Source: Pigmentibacter sp. JX0631 (GTDB taxonomy: Bacteria; Bdellovibrionota_B; Oligoflexia; Silvanigrellales; Silvanigrellaceae). Taken from it: a DNA stretch of 64,000 nucleotides. The stretch is from the NCBI RefSeq assembly GCF_029873255.1, contig NZ_CP123622.1, forward strand, positions 1,948,501 through 2,012,500. Reading direction: 5' to 3'. The translations under genes were made by a program, and so were the position numbers. Within the stretch, counting starts at the first letter, position 1, and each line of letters opens with the position of its first letter. This document shows positions 1 to 9,817 of this stretch, in pieces. Under the pieces are notes generated by a model that was not told the origin of the DNA, made no database searches, and was given only the letters and a program-made list of their open reading frames with translations.

Positions 1-156
1 AAAATGTGTTAGCAGAATTCAAGATTCGTTTTTTACTGGGTATTTAAAATTTAGAGGTGCAATCCATTTTAATGTAGGCGCACAATTTTAATAAATTGCT
101 TTTATTTCCTATAAATTCTCGATATGAAAAGGCTCTTATATTTGTTTGGAGAGCCT

Positions 157-1242
157 ATGACCGATGTGCAAAAAAGTACATATTTTAATCATTCTAGAAT
201 GTTGAGTTTGGGTATTGATTTCCCGTTTCTAATAGCACCAATGGTTGGGTTGTCTCATTTAGCATTTAGAGAACTCATTAAATTCTATACTCCAAAGAAT
301 ATAAATGTTCTAAGGTTTACAGAAATGCTTTCAACAAGAAGAATCCCAAATGAAAAGCTGGACTCTACTAATGAGCTTCGCACAAGTAGCAATGAAAGTT
401 TTTATATCCCACAAATTTTAGGTAACGAAGAAAAGTTTATTAAACCTAGTATTGAAAAATTATCTTCAAAAAATCCCTGGGGATTTGATATCAATATGGG
501 TTGTCCTGTTTCACATACTCTAAAACATAATTGGGGTGTGAGACTTATGGGTGATAAAAAATATGCTTCAGACATTGTGAAAATAGTTAAAAATTCTACG
601 GACAAACCCGTTAGTGTTAAACTACGTGGCGGTATTTCAGATGAAGAAAATTTTGATTATTTATTAGACTTTACTTCTGAACTACAGAATGCTGGAGCTA
701 ATTTTATTACTATTCATGCACGAACCAGAGCGCAAAAGCATAGCGGATCAGCTAATTGGGATTTGGTTGCAAAAATAAGAAATAATTTAACCATTCCAGT
801 TATAGCAAATGGTGATATTCAAACTGCTGAAGATGCTTTGTACTTATTAAATACATTAAAAATTGATGGAGCAATGATTGCCCGCGCTGCTGTAGCAAGA
901 CCTTGGATTATTTGGCAAATATCTGAATTACTAGGAAACAATATTACTCCTGAAGCTCTTGCAGGCCGGCAAGCGCCAAAAACACCGACGGAAGAAGGAA
1001 AAGAGTATATCAATGCATGCCTGTTACTTTTAAAGATTTTTAAAGAGCATTTTCAAGATGAAGAATATATTTTAGAAAAATTTCGTTTTTTTGTTGCTAC
1101 AGGTGCGCGCTGGTTTCAATTTGGACATCACTTTTGGCGGCTTTCTATGCGGAGCAAGTCAGTCGAAGAATTGACAACTCAAATACATGAATTTTCTCAA
1201 AATAGTGATAATCCAATGAGTTACAGAATTAAAATGTTATAA
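157..1242 (+). CDS. tRNA-dihydrouridine synthase (Dus family)
   Basis: FMN-dependent enzyme that reduces uridines in the D-loop of tRNA. The N-terminus carries the family phosphate/FMN-binding start (FPFLIAPMVGLSH). The catalytic cysteine lies in DINMGCPVS near residue 116, followed by VSVKLRGG, ITIHARTRAQ and IPVIANGDI, all standard Dus TIM-barrel strands. About 361 residues is a normal length. I chose the ATG at 157 because GGAGAG lies just upstream; an in-frame ATG at 124 has no Shine-Dalgarno. Whether it is DusA-, B- or C-like in specificity cannot be read from motifs. It stands alone, 83 bases before the TPR operon. The 156 bases before it show nothing I recognise. Confidence 0.9.
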   Translation: MTDVQKSTYFNHSRMLSLGIDFPFLIAPMVGLSHLAFRELIKFYTPKNINVLRFTEMLSTRRIPNEKLDSTNELRTSSNESFYIPQILGNEEKFIKPSIEKLSSKNPWGFDINMGCPVSHTLKHNWGVRLMGDKKYASDIVKIVKNSTDKPVSVKLRGGISDEENFDYLLDFTSELQNAGANFITIHARTRAQKHSGSANWDLVAKIRNNLTIPVIANGDIQTAEDALYLLNTLKIDGAMIARAAVARPWIIWQISELLGNNITPEALAGRQAPKTPTEEGKEYINACLLLLKIFKEHFQDEEYILEKFRFFVATGARWFQFGHHFWRLSMRSKSVEELTTQIHEFSQNSDNPMSYRIKML

Positions 1243-1325
1243 ATAGTCAAATTTAAAACACAATAAGTAAAATTTATCAAACTTCATGAATTATTTAATG
1301 GCAAAATTAAGTTACTGAGGTTTGT

Positions 1326-1958
1326 ATGTGCAAAACAATTCAATATATTATTCCAATAATTATTTTTTTTGTTCTTATTCATAGTAATAAAGGATTAGCA
1401 GAAACTAATTACTTACCACCAGATCCATTTTTGATCATTGGTGATAACAATGATTTATCTAATGCAGATGAAATAGCAACAAAAATTGCTCAATTACAAG
1501 AGCAAAATAAAAAAATGCGTTCTAAAGTTTTATCTCTGCAAGATTTACTAATTTCAAAGTTTAAAGATAGAATGGAACTTAAAGTTGAAGTAATATCAAA
1601 AAATAGTGAAAGAGAATTACCGCAATTTGGTGTAATTGAACTCTCAGCTATTATTAATAATATTTCTTTGATACATTATAATAAACCAATTTTTTTTGAT
1701 AGAAAAATATATCTTCCAATATTTAATGGTCCGCTTCCATTAGGTACTTATAAAATAAAAATTAATGGTATAGTTGGCCAATTTAATAATAATTGGCCTT
1801 ATGTGTTACCTCAAGGAAAATGGAAAATTGAAAAAGAAATTGATGTAATAGGAACTCTTAGTTCACCTATCCATGATATAAAGATAGTCCTAAGACAAAA
1901 TAGTATGACAAAATTACCAGAGTTAATTACTGAGGATGAAGAGCAAAAAGGAAATTAA
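1326..1958 (+). CDS. Exported coiled-coil protein, first gene of TPR operon
   Basis: Family not recognised. Residues 1-25 form a signal peptide (hydrophobic run, then GLAETN). A short heptad-like segment at about residues 45-75 (ATKIAQLQEQNKKMRSKVL) suggests a coiled coil. The rest is beta-rich and ends in an acidic tail. It should act in the periplasm. The gene is 2 bases upstream of the next one and heads a set of four co-directional genes for exported TPR proteins, so it is probably a component of the same envelope complex. The product is 210 residues long. Confidence 0.75.
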   Translation: MCKTIQYIIPIIIFFVLIHSNKGLAETNYLPPDPFLIIGDNNDLSNADEIATKIAQLQEQNKKMRSKVLSLQDLLISKFKDRMELKVEVISKNSERELPQFGVIELSAIINNISLIHYNKPIFFDRKIYLPIFNGPLPLGTYKIKINGIVGQFNNNWPYVLPQGKWKIEKEIDVIGTLSSPIHDIKIVLRQNSMTKLPELITEDEEQKGN

Positions 1959-1960
1959 TA

Positions 1961-4477
1961 ATGAAAAAATTACAAATTATATTCATTATTTTTTTTCTTT
2001 TTAAAATTAATGCTTATTCTTTTGAACTAACAAATTCAGAAAAAAATATTTTCCAAGATAATGAAACAATAAGAGTAAAACAATGGAATCTTCTTCAATC
2101 AGTAAATACAAAATTGGAAATTCTTCGCAGTAGTATTTTTAGCATATCATATCTCTCAAATGTTGCTGATCCAAATTCAAAATATTATTTAAAAGAAAAA
2201 ACACCACTAGGTCTTAATAATGATCCTATTCGTGTTAAAATAAATTTAATAAAAGCTCAAGACCATATGTACTTAGGTGATGACTTAGCTGCAATTGAAA
2301 TTGTTGAAAATGAATTAAAAAATATTGACCCAAGAAATAGAAGTTATATTTCTTGGGCAAATAAAATATTATTTCAAGCAAATAGAATGTTAAAAAATCA
2401 TGAAAAATCAACAAATATATGTATTAAAATGCTTTATATAGGAGGAGCTGAGGAAAATTTATTTCCTGATAAATTTAAATTAGCATGTTCTAATGAATTT
2501 ATTAATGAAGCAATGATCTTGAATAAAGAAAAAAATTATGAAAGTTTCAAGCAAAAACTCGTAATATGGTCGAATTCACCCATAATAAAAAATGACTCTA
2601 AATTGATGGTTTTAAGTTCTGCTTATATCGCTTTAAGCTATAGAAAAATTTATTCAGATAACTCTTTTGCAATAAAATATTTACAAGAAGCAATTAGCCA
2701 TACAAAACTTGGGAATAATTTAATTGGTCGTGCATACCTAGTATTGGCTTTATTATTGTATGAAAATGAGAAAAAAGAAGAAGCATTATCCCTTATTCGC
2801 TTTTTATCAGGAGATTTTAAAGGTTATGGAGATAATTTGAAATATTTTGAGGAAGATGAATCGACTAAAGTCCTAGCAAGACTTTGTTTAGCCAGATTTC
2901 ATGCTTCAATGTTTAATTTACTTGCCTCAGAAAATTGGTATCGAGATGTTTTAGAAGAGGAAAATGTAACAGGATTTAAATTAAATGCAAAAGAAAAAAT
3001 AAAAGTTCAACTTGAGTTTTCTCACATTTTATACTTGCAAAAAAAATTTAAAGAAAGTGCAATAGAGTACAAAAAATCAATCGATAAAATATCAGGTGAA
3101 TTAAATTACATTTTCGAAGAAAACCCGCAAAATCGCTCAAATAAAGTTAGGATATCGAAATTTATATTAGCAAAAATACTTTCAAAAACTGAAGTAAAAA
3201 ATAATGATTCGAAACTACTACTATTAGAGTTATATGGAGATGTTTTAGCTGATTTAGAATTTCTTGAAAAAATAAAGAAAAGTAATTCAGTAGATAGTAG
3301 TGAGCAAATTGAAAATGTTCTTGCTTTGTCTAGTTTATCTGAAGAATATGGTATTGATTCAAAACTTGTTACCACCGCTTCTTCTTTTAGAAAAGCATAT
3401 TATAATTTAGAAAATGAATTAAGATTTATTCGCTCCGATCTTGCAAATGCAATTAATGTAAATGATTTGGCATATAGCGGAATTCTTGAAGCAAGAGCTG
3501 TATCATCTTTAACAAAAGTAGATTCTATATTAGATTCTTTTAAAGATTTGGTTTTAAATTTAGATTTACTTGAATTTCAATTATGGGATTCAGAAAAATC
3601 TGGTAGTAAATTTGCTATAAATAATAGATATGAATTATTAAAAAGATTATCTTCAATTAATGATGAAATTAGTAAATATAAATTAAAAAGCGAAATAGAA
3701 GATCGAATTTTTTCACCTAAATTCCCTAATTCTTTAAAAATGTTAAACAATAATATTAATAATTTAAATGCAGAATTATCGGGATTGAAGTTTTTATTTG
3801 CTCTTAACAACAATAAAGTTCCAGAAAAAGCTCAACTTGAAGATATTGAAATATTAGAGAAATCTTTTGCAAATTATTCAATAGATATAATGGAAGAAGA
3901 ATTAGTAAAAAATACTATTGAAGAAAGAATATTTCAAATTTCAAGAAGTTTGAAACCGACTGCAAATTTACTATTTGAAAAAAAATATGTTATCTTGGAT
4001 GAAACTTTTAAATCTATATTTTCATTACATCAAAAAAATAAAGAAAAATCATATTCAATTGGAGAAATTGAAATTGATGAAACTATGAAAAATACTTGGT
4101 TGAATTTATTTTCAACTTTGAAGCAATTAGAATTAACTCTAAATCAAGTGAAAGATAGAATTATTGCTGAAAGAAAAGAAGTTATGGAAAAAATAAATGA
4201 AATAAATAATCATTTACTTTTTGCAGAAAAAATTAATATAGAGTTAAATAAAAAAATTATTAAAGAGTATAATTCAATATCGAATGAGCTAGCAGACCTA
4301 CTTTTTCCAAGGATAAAACAATTTAAAGATTACATTAATATCTCATTAGCAAATTACTCAGAAGAAAATATCTCATTGTCGAAAGAGAAGAATGATAAAA
4401 TTAAAGAAGCAGCTGAACAAAGAGAAAATTGGATAAATTCTTTAAAAAAATCTGTACAAATGGATTTGATGCGATGA
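1961..4477 (+). CDS. Large exported TPR/coiled-coil protein
   Basis: An 838-residue protein with a signal peptide (residues 1-20, hydrophobic then NAYSFE) and long helical repeats. The TPR-like stretch at about residues 95-330 includes pairs such as YLGDDLAAIEIVENEL and GRAYLVLALLLYENEKKEEAL. The C-terminal half (about 470-830) is charged and predicted coiled coil, rich in Glu, Lys and Asn. There is no catalytic motif. It is probably a periplasmic scaffold. The stop codon overlaps the next gene's start (ATGA at 4474-4477), implying translational coupling. In architecture it recalls the periplasmic TPR proteins of myxobacterial gliding/Agl-Glt complexes, but no sequence-level assignment is possible here. 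Confidence 0.75.
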   Translation: MKKLQIIFIIFFLFKINAYSFELTNSEKNIFQDNETIRVKQWNLLQSVNTKLEILRSSIFSISYLSNVADPNSKYYLKEKTPLGLNNDPIRVKINLIKAQDHMYLGDDLAAIEIVENELKNIDPRNRSYISWANKILFQANRMLKNHEKSTNICIKMLYIGGAEENLFPDKFKLACSNEFINEAMILNKEKNYESFKQKLVIWSNSPIIKNDSKLMVLSSAYIALSYRKIYSDNSFAIKYLQEAISHTKLGNNLIGRAYLVLALLLYENEKKEEALSLIRFLSGDFKGYGDNLKYFEEDESTKVLARLCLARFHASMFNLLASENWYRDVLEEENVTGFKLNAKEKIKVQLEFSHILYLQKKFKESAIEYKKSIDKISGELNYIFEENPQNRSNKVRISKFILAKILSKTEVKNNDSKLLLLELYGDVLADLEFLEKIKKSNSVDSSEQIENVLALSSLSEEYGIDSKLVTTASSFRKAYYNLENELRFIRSDLANAINVNDLAYSGILEARAVSSLTKVDSILDSFKDLVLNLDLLEFQLWDSEKSGSKFAINNRYELLKRLSSINDEISKYKLKSEIEDRIFSPKFPNSLKMLNNNINNLNAELSGLKFLFALNNNKVPEKAQLEDIEILEKSFANYSIDIMEEELVKNTIEERIFQISRSLKPTANLLFEKKYVILDETFKSIFSLHQKNKEKSYSIGEIEIDETMKNTWLNLFSTLKQLELTLNQVKDRIIAERKEVMEKINEINNHLLFAEKINIELNKKIIKEYNSISNELADLLFPRIKQFKDYINISLANYSEENISLSKEKNDKIKEAAEQRENWINSLKKSVQMDLMR

Positions 4478-7400
4478 AATATATTAAAATATTTGTTATT
4501 ATAAATTTATTTCTATTTACAAAAATTAATGCAGAAGAATATTTCATTCCAAAATTAAATTCTGAACCTTTCTTTTATACATTACAAGATGAAACAAACT
4601 TGAAAAATGATAAACAATTAAATTTTATTTATCGAGATTTATTTGACTTGCATTTTAATACTTGGAAGACTGAATTTCAGAGACATACTGAAGAAATTAA
4701 GGAAAAATACAATAATTTGGATAATGATATTAAAAATGAAAATGATAAAATAATTGAAGAAGAAATAAAAAATGAAATTATTAAACTGAATGAAGTTATT
4801 AATGAAAAAAATAATTCTCAAACATATGCTGAAGCATGTTTTAAATTAGCATTGTATTCCTACATGAATAAACAAATAGATGCAGAGAAAGCAAGATATT
4901 TAATAGATGATGGCTTGAAAGAATTAAAAAGCTATAAAGAAAATACTAAACTTTATATTCGAATGAACTTACTAGCCGGTGATCTCTCAATTTTAAAAGA
5001 AAACTTCTCTGAGGCAAAAAATTACTTCATAAATATTGTAACAAAAGATATTGATAAAAATGAATTTAGAGAAGATATAATAAGAGCATATATTGGTTTA
5101 GGTGATAGTGAATTTGAAACATTTCATTTCCAAGAAGCGAAAGCAGCATATTCTAAAGGATTAGAATTTAGTCAAAACTTTATTTCATATTCAGAAGATA
5201 AATATTCACTACTTCTAGCTGAAATAAAATTGCGACTCATTTGGTCAAGCTATAGGAACGCAGAATATGATTTAGCTTTTAACTATGTTCAGGAGTTTTC
5301 AAGAGAAAAAGGAAGGTATGAAAATTTGATATCTAAAAAAGTTATGGATGATGTCGTGAGAGTTGGAGCATTATCTTTATTTGAATCAAAGAAAAAAGAG
5401 AATTATCTTAAAATATCTAAAGATAGATCTGCGGGTGACTTTGGAAAAAAAATAATAATTTCTTCATTTTATTACTTTACTGCTGCTGGATATCCTAATG
5501 AAGTTGAAAATATGGCAAAAGAAATTGAAAGAGAATTTTATGCATCTAGACTTTTGCCCGAATTTATTAAAAGTAGATTAGTTGCTTTAGCAAAAGCTGA
5601 AAATATAAATCGATATAATGAACTCGCTTATTTCGGTACAGCATTTATTGCAAAAGATTCATTATGGAAAAGTAGATTTGAATTATCTGAAGCAGAAGAA
5701 TTAAATAGAAGAGAAATGGTTGAAAATTTATCACTTCAAGCAGGACAATATTATTATAATCTTGGGATATCTACAAAGTCTAGAAATGAATTTTTAAAAA
5801 GCGCACAAATTTATCATTCAAGAATTATCGAACATTTTCCTGAAGATTTAAGAGGAGTTTTATTTCAGTCTTATGGTAATGCTTTGTTTATGTCAAAAGA
5901 CTACCCAGCTGCTTGGTTAGCTACAGAAGAAAGTTTGAAACATCCTTTAGATGAATTCAGCCTAAAACTTTCTTGGTTTCAATTAGTTAATATTGCAAAA
6001 GAACAAAGCTCTGAAGTAACAGATACCAAAACAATTGAATTTGAAAAATATGAAAAAGCTGTTGACGGTTTTATTGCACATTTTCCTCTCTATTCAATAG
6101 CAAGAAATTTTTTATTTGAATATGCAAAGCGGTGCGAGATTCTCGGTGATTATGAAAATTCAAAATTAAAATATGAAAAAATTTTATCTTTACCGAGCTT
6201 AGAAAATATTGAGCAAGCGCAGGAAGAAAAAGATAGAGTAAGTTTAAATTTAGCAAATTTATTAAAAAAAATGAGTGCAGAAAATTCAAATATAATTGCA
6301 GGTGCAGGTTCATTAGAAAAAATTGCAAAAGAATATTCGGTTTCTTCAGAAGTTATGTCCGTTGTCAAAATCACCAATTATTCTTTAGCTATTGAATATG
6401 CAAAAAATTTAAAAGAAAAAGGTGAGCTTTATAATTCAGCAAAATTTTTAGAATTATGGGGAAAGAATTATCAAACTAATGAGCAAGCTGGAGAAGCATT
6501 GGAACTTTCAATTAAGGAATATGCTAGCTTACAGAAATGGGAGCAAGTAAATTATGTTTCTAGTTACTTTATATTAAATAGAAAAGATGATTTGCGAATC
6601 CATGAAGTTATGTTTTGGAAAGCGCGGGCAATTGATGCTTTACTGCAATTTTCAAGTGCAGCAAAATTTTATATATTATGTTCGAATAGCAATAGTAATA
6701 TACCTGATTTAAATACTAAAAAGTATGCATTAAATAGAGCGGTTGAAATCCTTCAAATGGTTAAAGAAGATGACCTAGTTCCTGAATTACTAGAGAAGCT
6801 TGCTAATTTTGAAAAACTTAGCAATGAAAAAAATAAAAACTATGAAGTAACAGAAATGGAGTCTGCTTATAATTATTTAAAAGAAAAAAAATATGTAGTG
6901 GCTAATAAAATATTCAAAAATATTATTGCAAGAAAAAAGATAAATAATTTAATGCAAGTAGATGCAAATATAGGTTTGTTAACATCAAATTTATTTATTA
7001 GTAATTCAAGAATATCTTCAGAAAATGCATTTGATAAATATATAAAAGATACTGTTTTAAAAATAGATGATTCTTACTCAAGGAATTTTTATCTAAAAAA
7101 ATCTATTTTATTTTTAAATGATTTTGATTATACAAATTTTCTTAAAGAAAATGAGAAAAATTTTGACAAGTATAATTATCAAACGATTTTAGCTATGGGG
7201 AAAAATAAGCAGTTTGTAGAAAATAGAATTAAGTACATTGAAAAAGTAAATAATGTTGATGATATTTTAACAAAAACATATATTACATATGGTAAAATGA
7301 ATTTAAAATTAAGTGATTCATATGCTCTTCTGTATAAATTTTATGACAAAAAGGATTTATATTTAACTGAAAATGATAAATTAAGAACAGAAGGAAAAAA

Positions 7401-7611
7401 ATATTTATATCTATCTCTCTCTTATATAAAAGAAAAAGTTAGTAATGAAGATAATTTAGAATTATCTGCGTTAATATCGAGGTTTGATAAACGAAGGTTT
7501 ACTGTGAATGTTCCTGCATCTATAGCAGATAAACAAGATTTTTTTGATATTTTAGAATATTTACCAAGTGCTATGAGTTTAAATAGTAAAATAGAAATTG
7601 GAAGGTTGTAA
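4474..7611 (+). CDS. Very large exported TPR protein
   Basis: The start is taken at the ATG at 4474, which overlaps the upstream stop codon and gives a clean signal peptide (MKYIKIFVIINLFLF...INAEEY). An upstream in-frame ATG at 4429 would bury that signal behind charged residues. The mature protein, about 1030 residues, is almost wholly alpha-helical repeats. TPR-like units are visible around residues 120-290 (AYIGLGDSEFETFHFQEAKA) and 420-480. No enzyme motif is seen. It is likely a periplasmic repeat scaffold. The stop codon overlaps the next ATG by one base (TAATG). AgmU/GltD of Myxococcus is a comparable large TPR protein; this is an analogy, not a demonstrated orthology. Confidence 0.75.
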   Translation: MKYIKIFVIINLFLFTKINAEEYFIPKLNSEPFFYTLQDETNLKNDKQLNFIYRDLFDLHFNTWKTEFQRHTEEIKEKYNNLDNDIKNENDKIIEEEIKNEIIKLNEVINEKNNSQTYAEACFKLALYSYMNKQIDAEKARYLIDDGLKELKSYKENTKLYIRMNLLAGDLSILKENFSEAKNYFINIVTKDIDKNEFREDIIRAYIGLGDSEFETFHFQEAKAAYSKGLEFSQNFISYSEDKYSLLLAEIKLRLIWSSYRNAEYDLAFNYVQEFSREKGRYENLISKKVMDDVVRVGALSLFESKKKENYLKISKDRSAGDFGKKIIISSFYYFTAAGYPNEVENMAKEIEREFYASRLLPEFIKSRLVALAKAENINRYNELAYFGTAFIAKDSLWKSRFELSEAEELNRREMVENLSLQAGQYYYNLGISTKSRNEFLKSAQIYHSRIIEHFPEDLRGVLFQSYGNALFMSKDYPAAWLATEESLKHPLDEFSLKLSWFQLVNIAKEQSSEVTDTKTIEFEKYEKAVDGFIAHFPLYSIARNFLFEYAKRCEILGDYENSKLKYEKILSLPSLENIEQAQEEKDRVSLNLANLLKKMSAENSNIIAGAGSLEKIAKEYSVSSEVMSVVKITNYSLAIEYAKNLKEKGELYNSAKFLELWGKNYQTNEQAGEALELSIKEYASLQKWEQVNYVSSYFILNRKDDLRIHEVMFWKARAIDALLQFSSAAKFYILCSNSNSNIPDLNTKKYALNRAVEILQMVKEDDLVPELLEKLANFEKLSNEKNKNYEVTEMESAYNYLKEKKYVVANKIFKNIIARKKINNLMQVDANIGLLTSNLFISNSRISSENAFDKYIKDTVLKIDDSYSRNFYLKKSILFLNDFDYTNFLKENEKNFDKYNYQTILAMGKNKQFVENRIKYIEKVNNVDDILTKTYITYGKMNLKLSDSYALLYKFYDKKDLYLTENDKLRTEGKKYLYLSLSYIKEKVSNEDNLELSALISRFDKRRFTVNVPASIADKQDFFDILEYLPSAMSLNSKIEIGRL

Positions 7612-8753
7612 TGAGAGTAAAAACTTTCTTTTTGGCAAGTATTTTTTTTCTAATAACAGCTTGTGAAACTCCAAAAAATAATGAAATTATCGTTGATTCA
7701 AAATTATTGAATTTACCAAATTATCAAACTTTTTTTTACTACCCAGAATCTACTACAAAGGAACAACGATTATCAGCTAGCAAGAAATATATTCCCAATG
7801 AAGTTATTGATTACTTAAAGAGTAATAAAGAATCTAGTTTCCTTGATATAGTTTCTAGTAATCCTATTTTAAATAAAACAATACCTAGCACATTAGATGT
7901 TATTGCAAGTTCTATAGCAGACATAAAAAGGGGTGACTATCAAAAAGCAATTGAAAAAAATAAAAATATTTTAAATATTTTAGAACGACAAAGGACAAAA
8001 ACTTTAGATGAAGATTATGCAGTTTCTCCATTTAGGGAAGCAATGTTAATACTAGCTTTAGCTTATATGCAGGCAGGTGAGGAAAAGCAGACTTTACAAA
8101 TTTTAGAAAAATTAATTATTTCATCAAACCATTGGACACCAGCTTATTTAGCTTTAGGTGAATTTTATTTTAGTAAAAAAGCTAATAAACTTGCTCTAGA
8201 TGTAGCTGTAAAAGGAATCGATAAATGTTCAAATGATTTACTTTATCTTTATATTCTGCAATTAAAATCAGAAAGAGAAATGGGAAATTTAATATCAGCA
8301 AAACAAATTGTGAATCGTTTAAATACTCTGTATCCAAAAGACAGTAATGTCTTACTTTGGCAAGGGATTTTATATCAAGATGATAAAGATTATTTAGCTG
8401 CTTGTAATTCCTTTAGAAAAGCTTTTGAAGAAAATAGAACCAATCCTTATATTTCTCATAATCATGCATATTGTTTAATTCAAAGCGGACAGTATGATGA
8501 AGCTAATGAAATTTTAATGCTTGCTATGACCAATCATCCTTCTGTTCCATTTTTGTATTATTTAAATGGTTTTCTAGAAAATAAAAGAAAAAATTATTTA
8601 TCTGCCTATAAGTCTTGGGAGGCATATTTAAGTATGATTAGTGAAAATGATCCAAATTATCGAATTGTAAATTTTAAACTTACCCAAATGGAAAATGAGA
8701 ATTTACTCGATTCGTATCCAGAATTTTCTGGATTACCAGTTACATCTAATTGA
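7611..8753 (+). CDS. TPR lipoprotein, last gene of operon
   Basis: Lipoprotein signal with lipobox LITAC (Cys at about residue 18) followed by Glu, so sorting to the outer membrane is likely. The C-terminal 250 residues contain several TPR units, for example LALAYMQAGEEKQTLQILEK and HNHAYCLIQSGQYDEANEIL. At 380 residues and in its position after two giant TPR proteins it resembles the TPR lipoprotein AglT/GltE of the myxobacterial gliding locus. I infer that it anchors the periplasmic TPR proteins to the outer membrane. It is translationally coupled to the previous gene. Confidence 0.8.
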   Translation: MRVKTFFLASIFFLITACETPKNNEIIVDSKLLNLPNYQTFFYYPESTTKEQRLSASKKYIPNEVIDYLKSNKESSFLDIVSSNPILNKTIPSTLDVIASSIADIKRGDYQKAIEKNKNILNILERQRTKTLDEDYAVSPFREAMLILALAYMQAGEEKQTLQILEKLIISSNHWTPAYLALGEFYFSKKANKLALDVAVKGIDKCSNDLLYLYILQLKSEREMGNLISAKQIVNRLNTLYPKDSNVLLWQGILYQDDKDYLAACNSFRKAFEENRTNPYISHNHAYCLIQSGQYDEANEILMLAMTNHPSVPFLYYLNGFLENKRKNYLSAYKSWEAYLSMISENDPNYRIVNFKLTQMENENLLDSYPEFSGLPVTSN

Positions 8754-8759
8754 AACTGA

Positions 8760-8788
8760 TTGACTTTTTTAAATTAGATTTGTAATAT
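8760..8788 (+). promoter_or_regulatory. Sigma-70-type promoter of the RRM gene
   Basis: TTGACT (8760-8765), a 17-base spacer ending in TG, then TAATAT (8783-8788), giving an extended -10 promoter. The predicted start near 8795 gives a leader of about 130 bases before the RRM gene. Confidence 0.5.
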
Positions 8789-8798
8789 TTTCCCACCA

Positions 8799-8904
8799 GC
8801 AAGCTCAATTCATAATTGCAGTTTTGAAATCAGAAGTAAAACTGAAATTAAGTTGCTTGCAAGGTGATTATTGATTTATGTGTCGATTCTCTCGTATTAG
8901 AGAA
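8799..8904 (+). promoter_or_regulatory. Structured 5' leader of the RRM gene
   Basis: Nested inverted repeats are visible. GCAAGC (8799-8804) pairs with GCTTGC (8855-8860) and encloses CAGTTTT (8819-8825) with AAAACTG (8838-8844). A second hairpin pairs TTCTCT (8887-8892) with AGAGAA (8899-8904) just before the ribosome-binding site. Long structured leaders are typical of cold-shock-regulated RNA-binding proteins; a thermosensor or autoregulatory role here is inference. Confidence 0.4.
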
Positions 8905-8925
8905 CGCTCCTTGGAGGCATGTCTC

Positions 8926-9234
8926 ATGGCTAAGAAGTTATATGTAGGAAATCTTCCTTTTAGTTGTACTGATAATGAGCTATCTCAAGCTTTTATTCAG
9001 TATGGTGTTGTAACTAGTGCTCGAGTTGTTACAGATCGTGAAACTGGAAGCAGTAAAGGGTTTGGTTTCGTTGAAATGGAAGAAGAAGGCGATGCTTTAA
9101 AGGCTGTTGAAAGCCTTAATGGTAAACCTTTTATGGGACGACCTTTAACCGTTAATGAAGCTAGACCTAGAATGGATAATAAACGTGAGGGAGGCTATCA
9201 ACAACGTCGAGGATATAACGACAGAAATCAATAA
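8926..9234 (+). CDS. Small RRM-type RNA-binding protein
   Basis: A 102-residue protein made of one RNA recognition motif and a short Arg/Gly/Gln-rich tail (GGYQQRRGYNDRNQ), as in bacterial Rbp/glycine-rich cold-inducible RNA chaperones. RNP2 is KLYVGNLPF near residue 3 and RNP1 is KGFGFVEM near residue 43. I take the ATG at 8926 because TTGGAGG precedes it; an in-frame ATG at 8878 would add 16 residues outside the domain. It is cytoplasmic and binds single-stranded RNA. A strong terminator follows, so it is a single-gene transcript, and its long leader suggests post-transcriptional control. Confidence 0.92.
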   Translation: MAKKLYVGNLPFSCTDNELSQAFIQYGVVTSARVVTDRETGSSKGFGFVEMEEEGDALKAVESLNGKPFMGRPLTVNEARPRMDNKREGGYQQRRGYNDRNQ

Positions 9235-9263
9235 CTCAGTTTAAATCGGAAATTATTTAAATT

Positions 9264-9287
9264 AGGTGCTCCGAAGCACCTTTTTTT
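9264..9287 (+). terminator. Rho-independent terminator after the RRM gene
   Basis: AGGTGCT (9264-9270), loop CCGA, AGCACCT (9275-9281), then a T run. A perfect 7-bp stem 30 bases past the stop codon. Confidence 0.9.
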
Positions 9288-9364
9288 ATTATACAAAATA
9301 TTTTTCTAAAAATAAAAAATTTATTGCAGATTAATTTTTTTATTTTGAAAAATTTTAGGAAAAA

Positions 9365-9817
9365 ATGCTTAAGAAAAACTTAAAAATCAAAACAATGGTA
9401 GTTCCTATTACAGTGGCAAGTTTGGATTTATTTTGGCTAGTAATTTCTCAAATACTTTCGTATTTGATTTATTTTAATAAAATTCTCAGTTTTTATCACA
9501 TCATTATAAATACTTTTTTTATATTCACAGTTCTAATCCCTGTTTTAAAAATTTATCGATTATATAGTTACTTTATAAAGAAAAATTTACTTAGTTTAAT
9601 TGAGAAATCTTTATTAGCATATGGAGCATTTTTTGTTATTTTTAGTACAATTATATATTTTATGAATCAAAATGAATTTAAGCTAAAATTTATTTGGCTT
9701 TTAACTCTTACTGTATTTTTAATGTTTATGTCTATGATATCGAGAGTAATAATATTTTTATTCGTTAAGTTTAAAAATAAAAAATATCTCAAAAATACTA
9801 AAAATATTATTTTATAA
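9365..9817 (+). pseudogene. Remnant of a polyprenyl-phosphate sugar transferase (N-terminal membrane part)
   Basis: A 150-residue product with about four to five hydrophobic segments (around residues 12-35, 42-65, 82-102, 110-133). Layout and spacing match the N-terminal membrane domain of WcaJ/EpsL-type polyprenyl glycosylphosphotransferases. The reading frame ends at KNTKNIIL, the point where those enzymes continue into a Rossmann-like segment (typically hydrophobic residues followed by GxG). The catalytic C-terminal half is absent. The 3' end overlaps a convergent carotenoid-locus gene by 6 bases, so the rest was probably lost when that locus was joined. A self-standing small membrane protein is the alternative. 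It has a ribosome-binding site (AGGAAAA). Confidence 0.5.
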
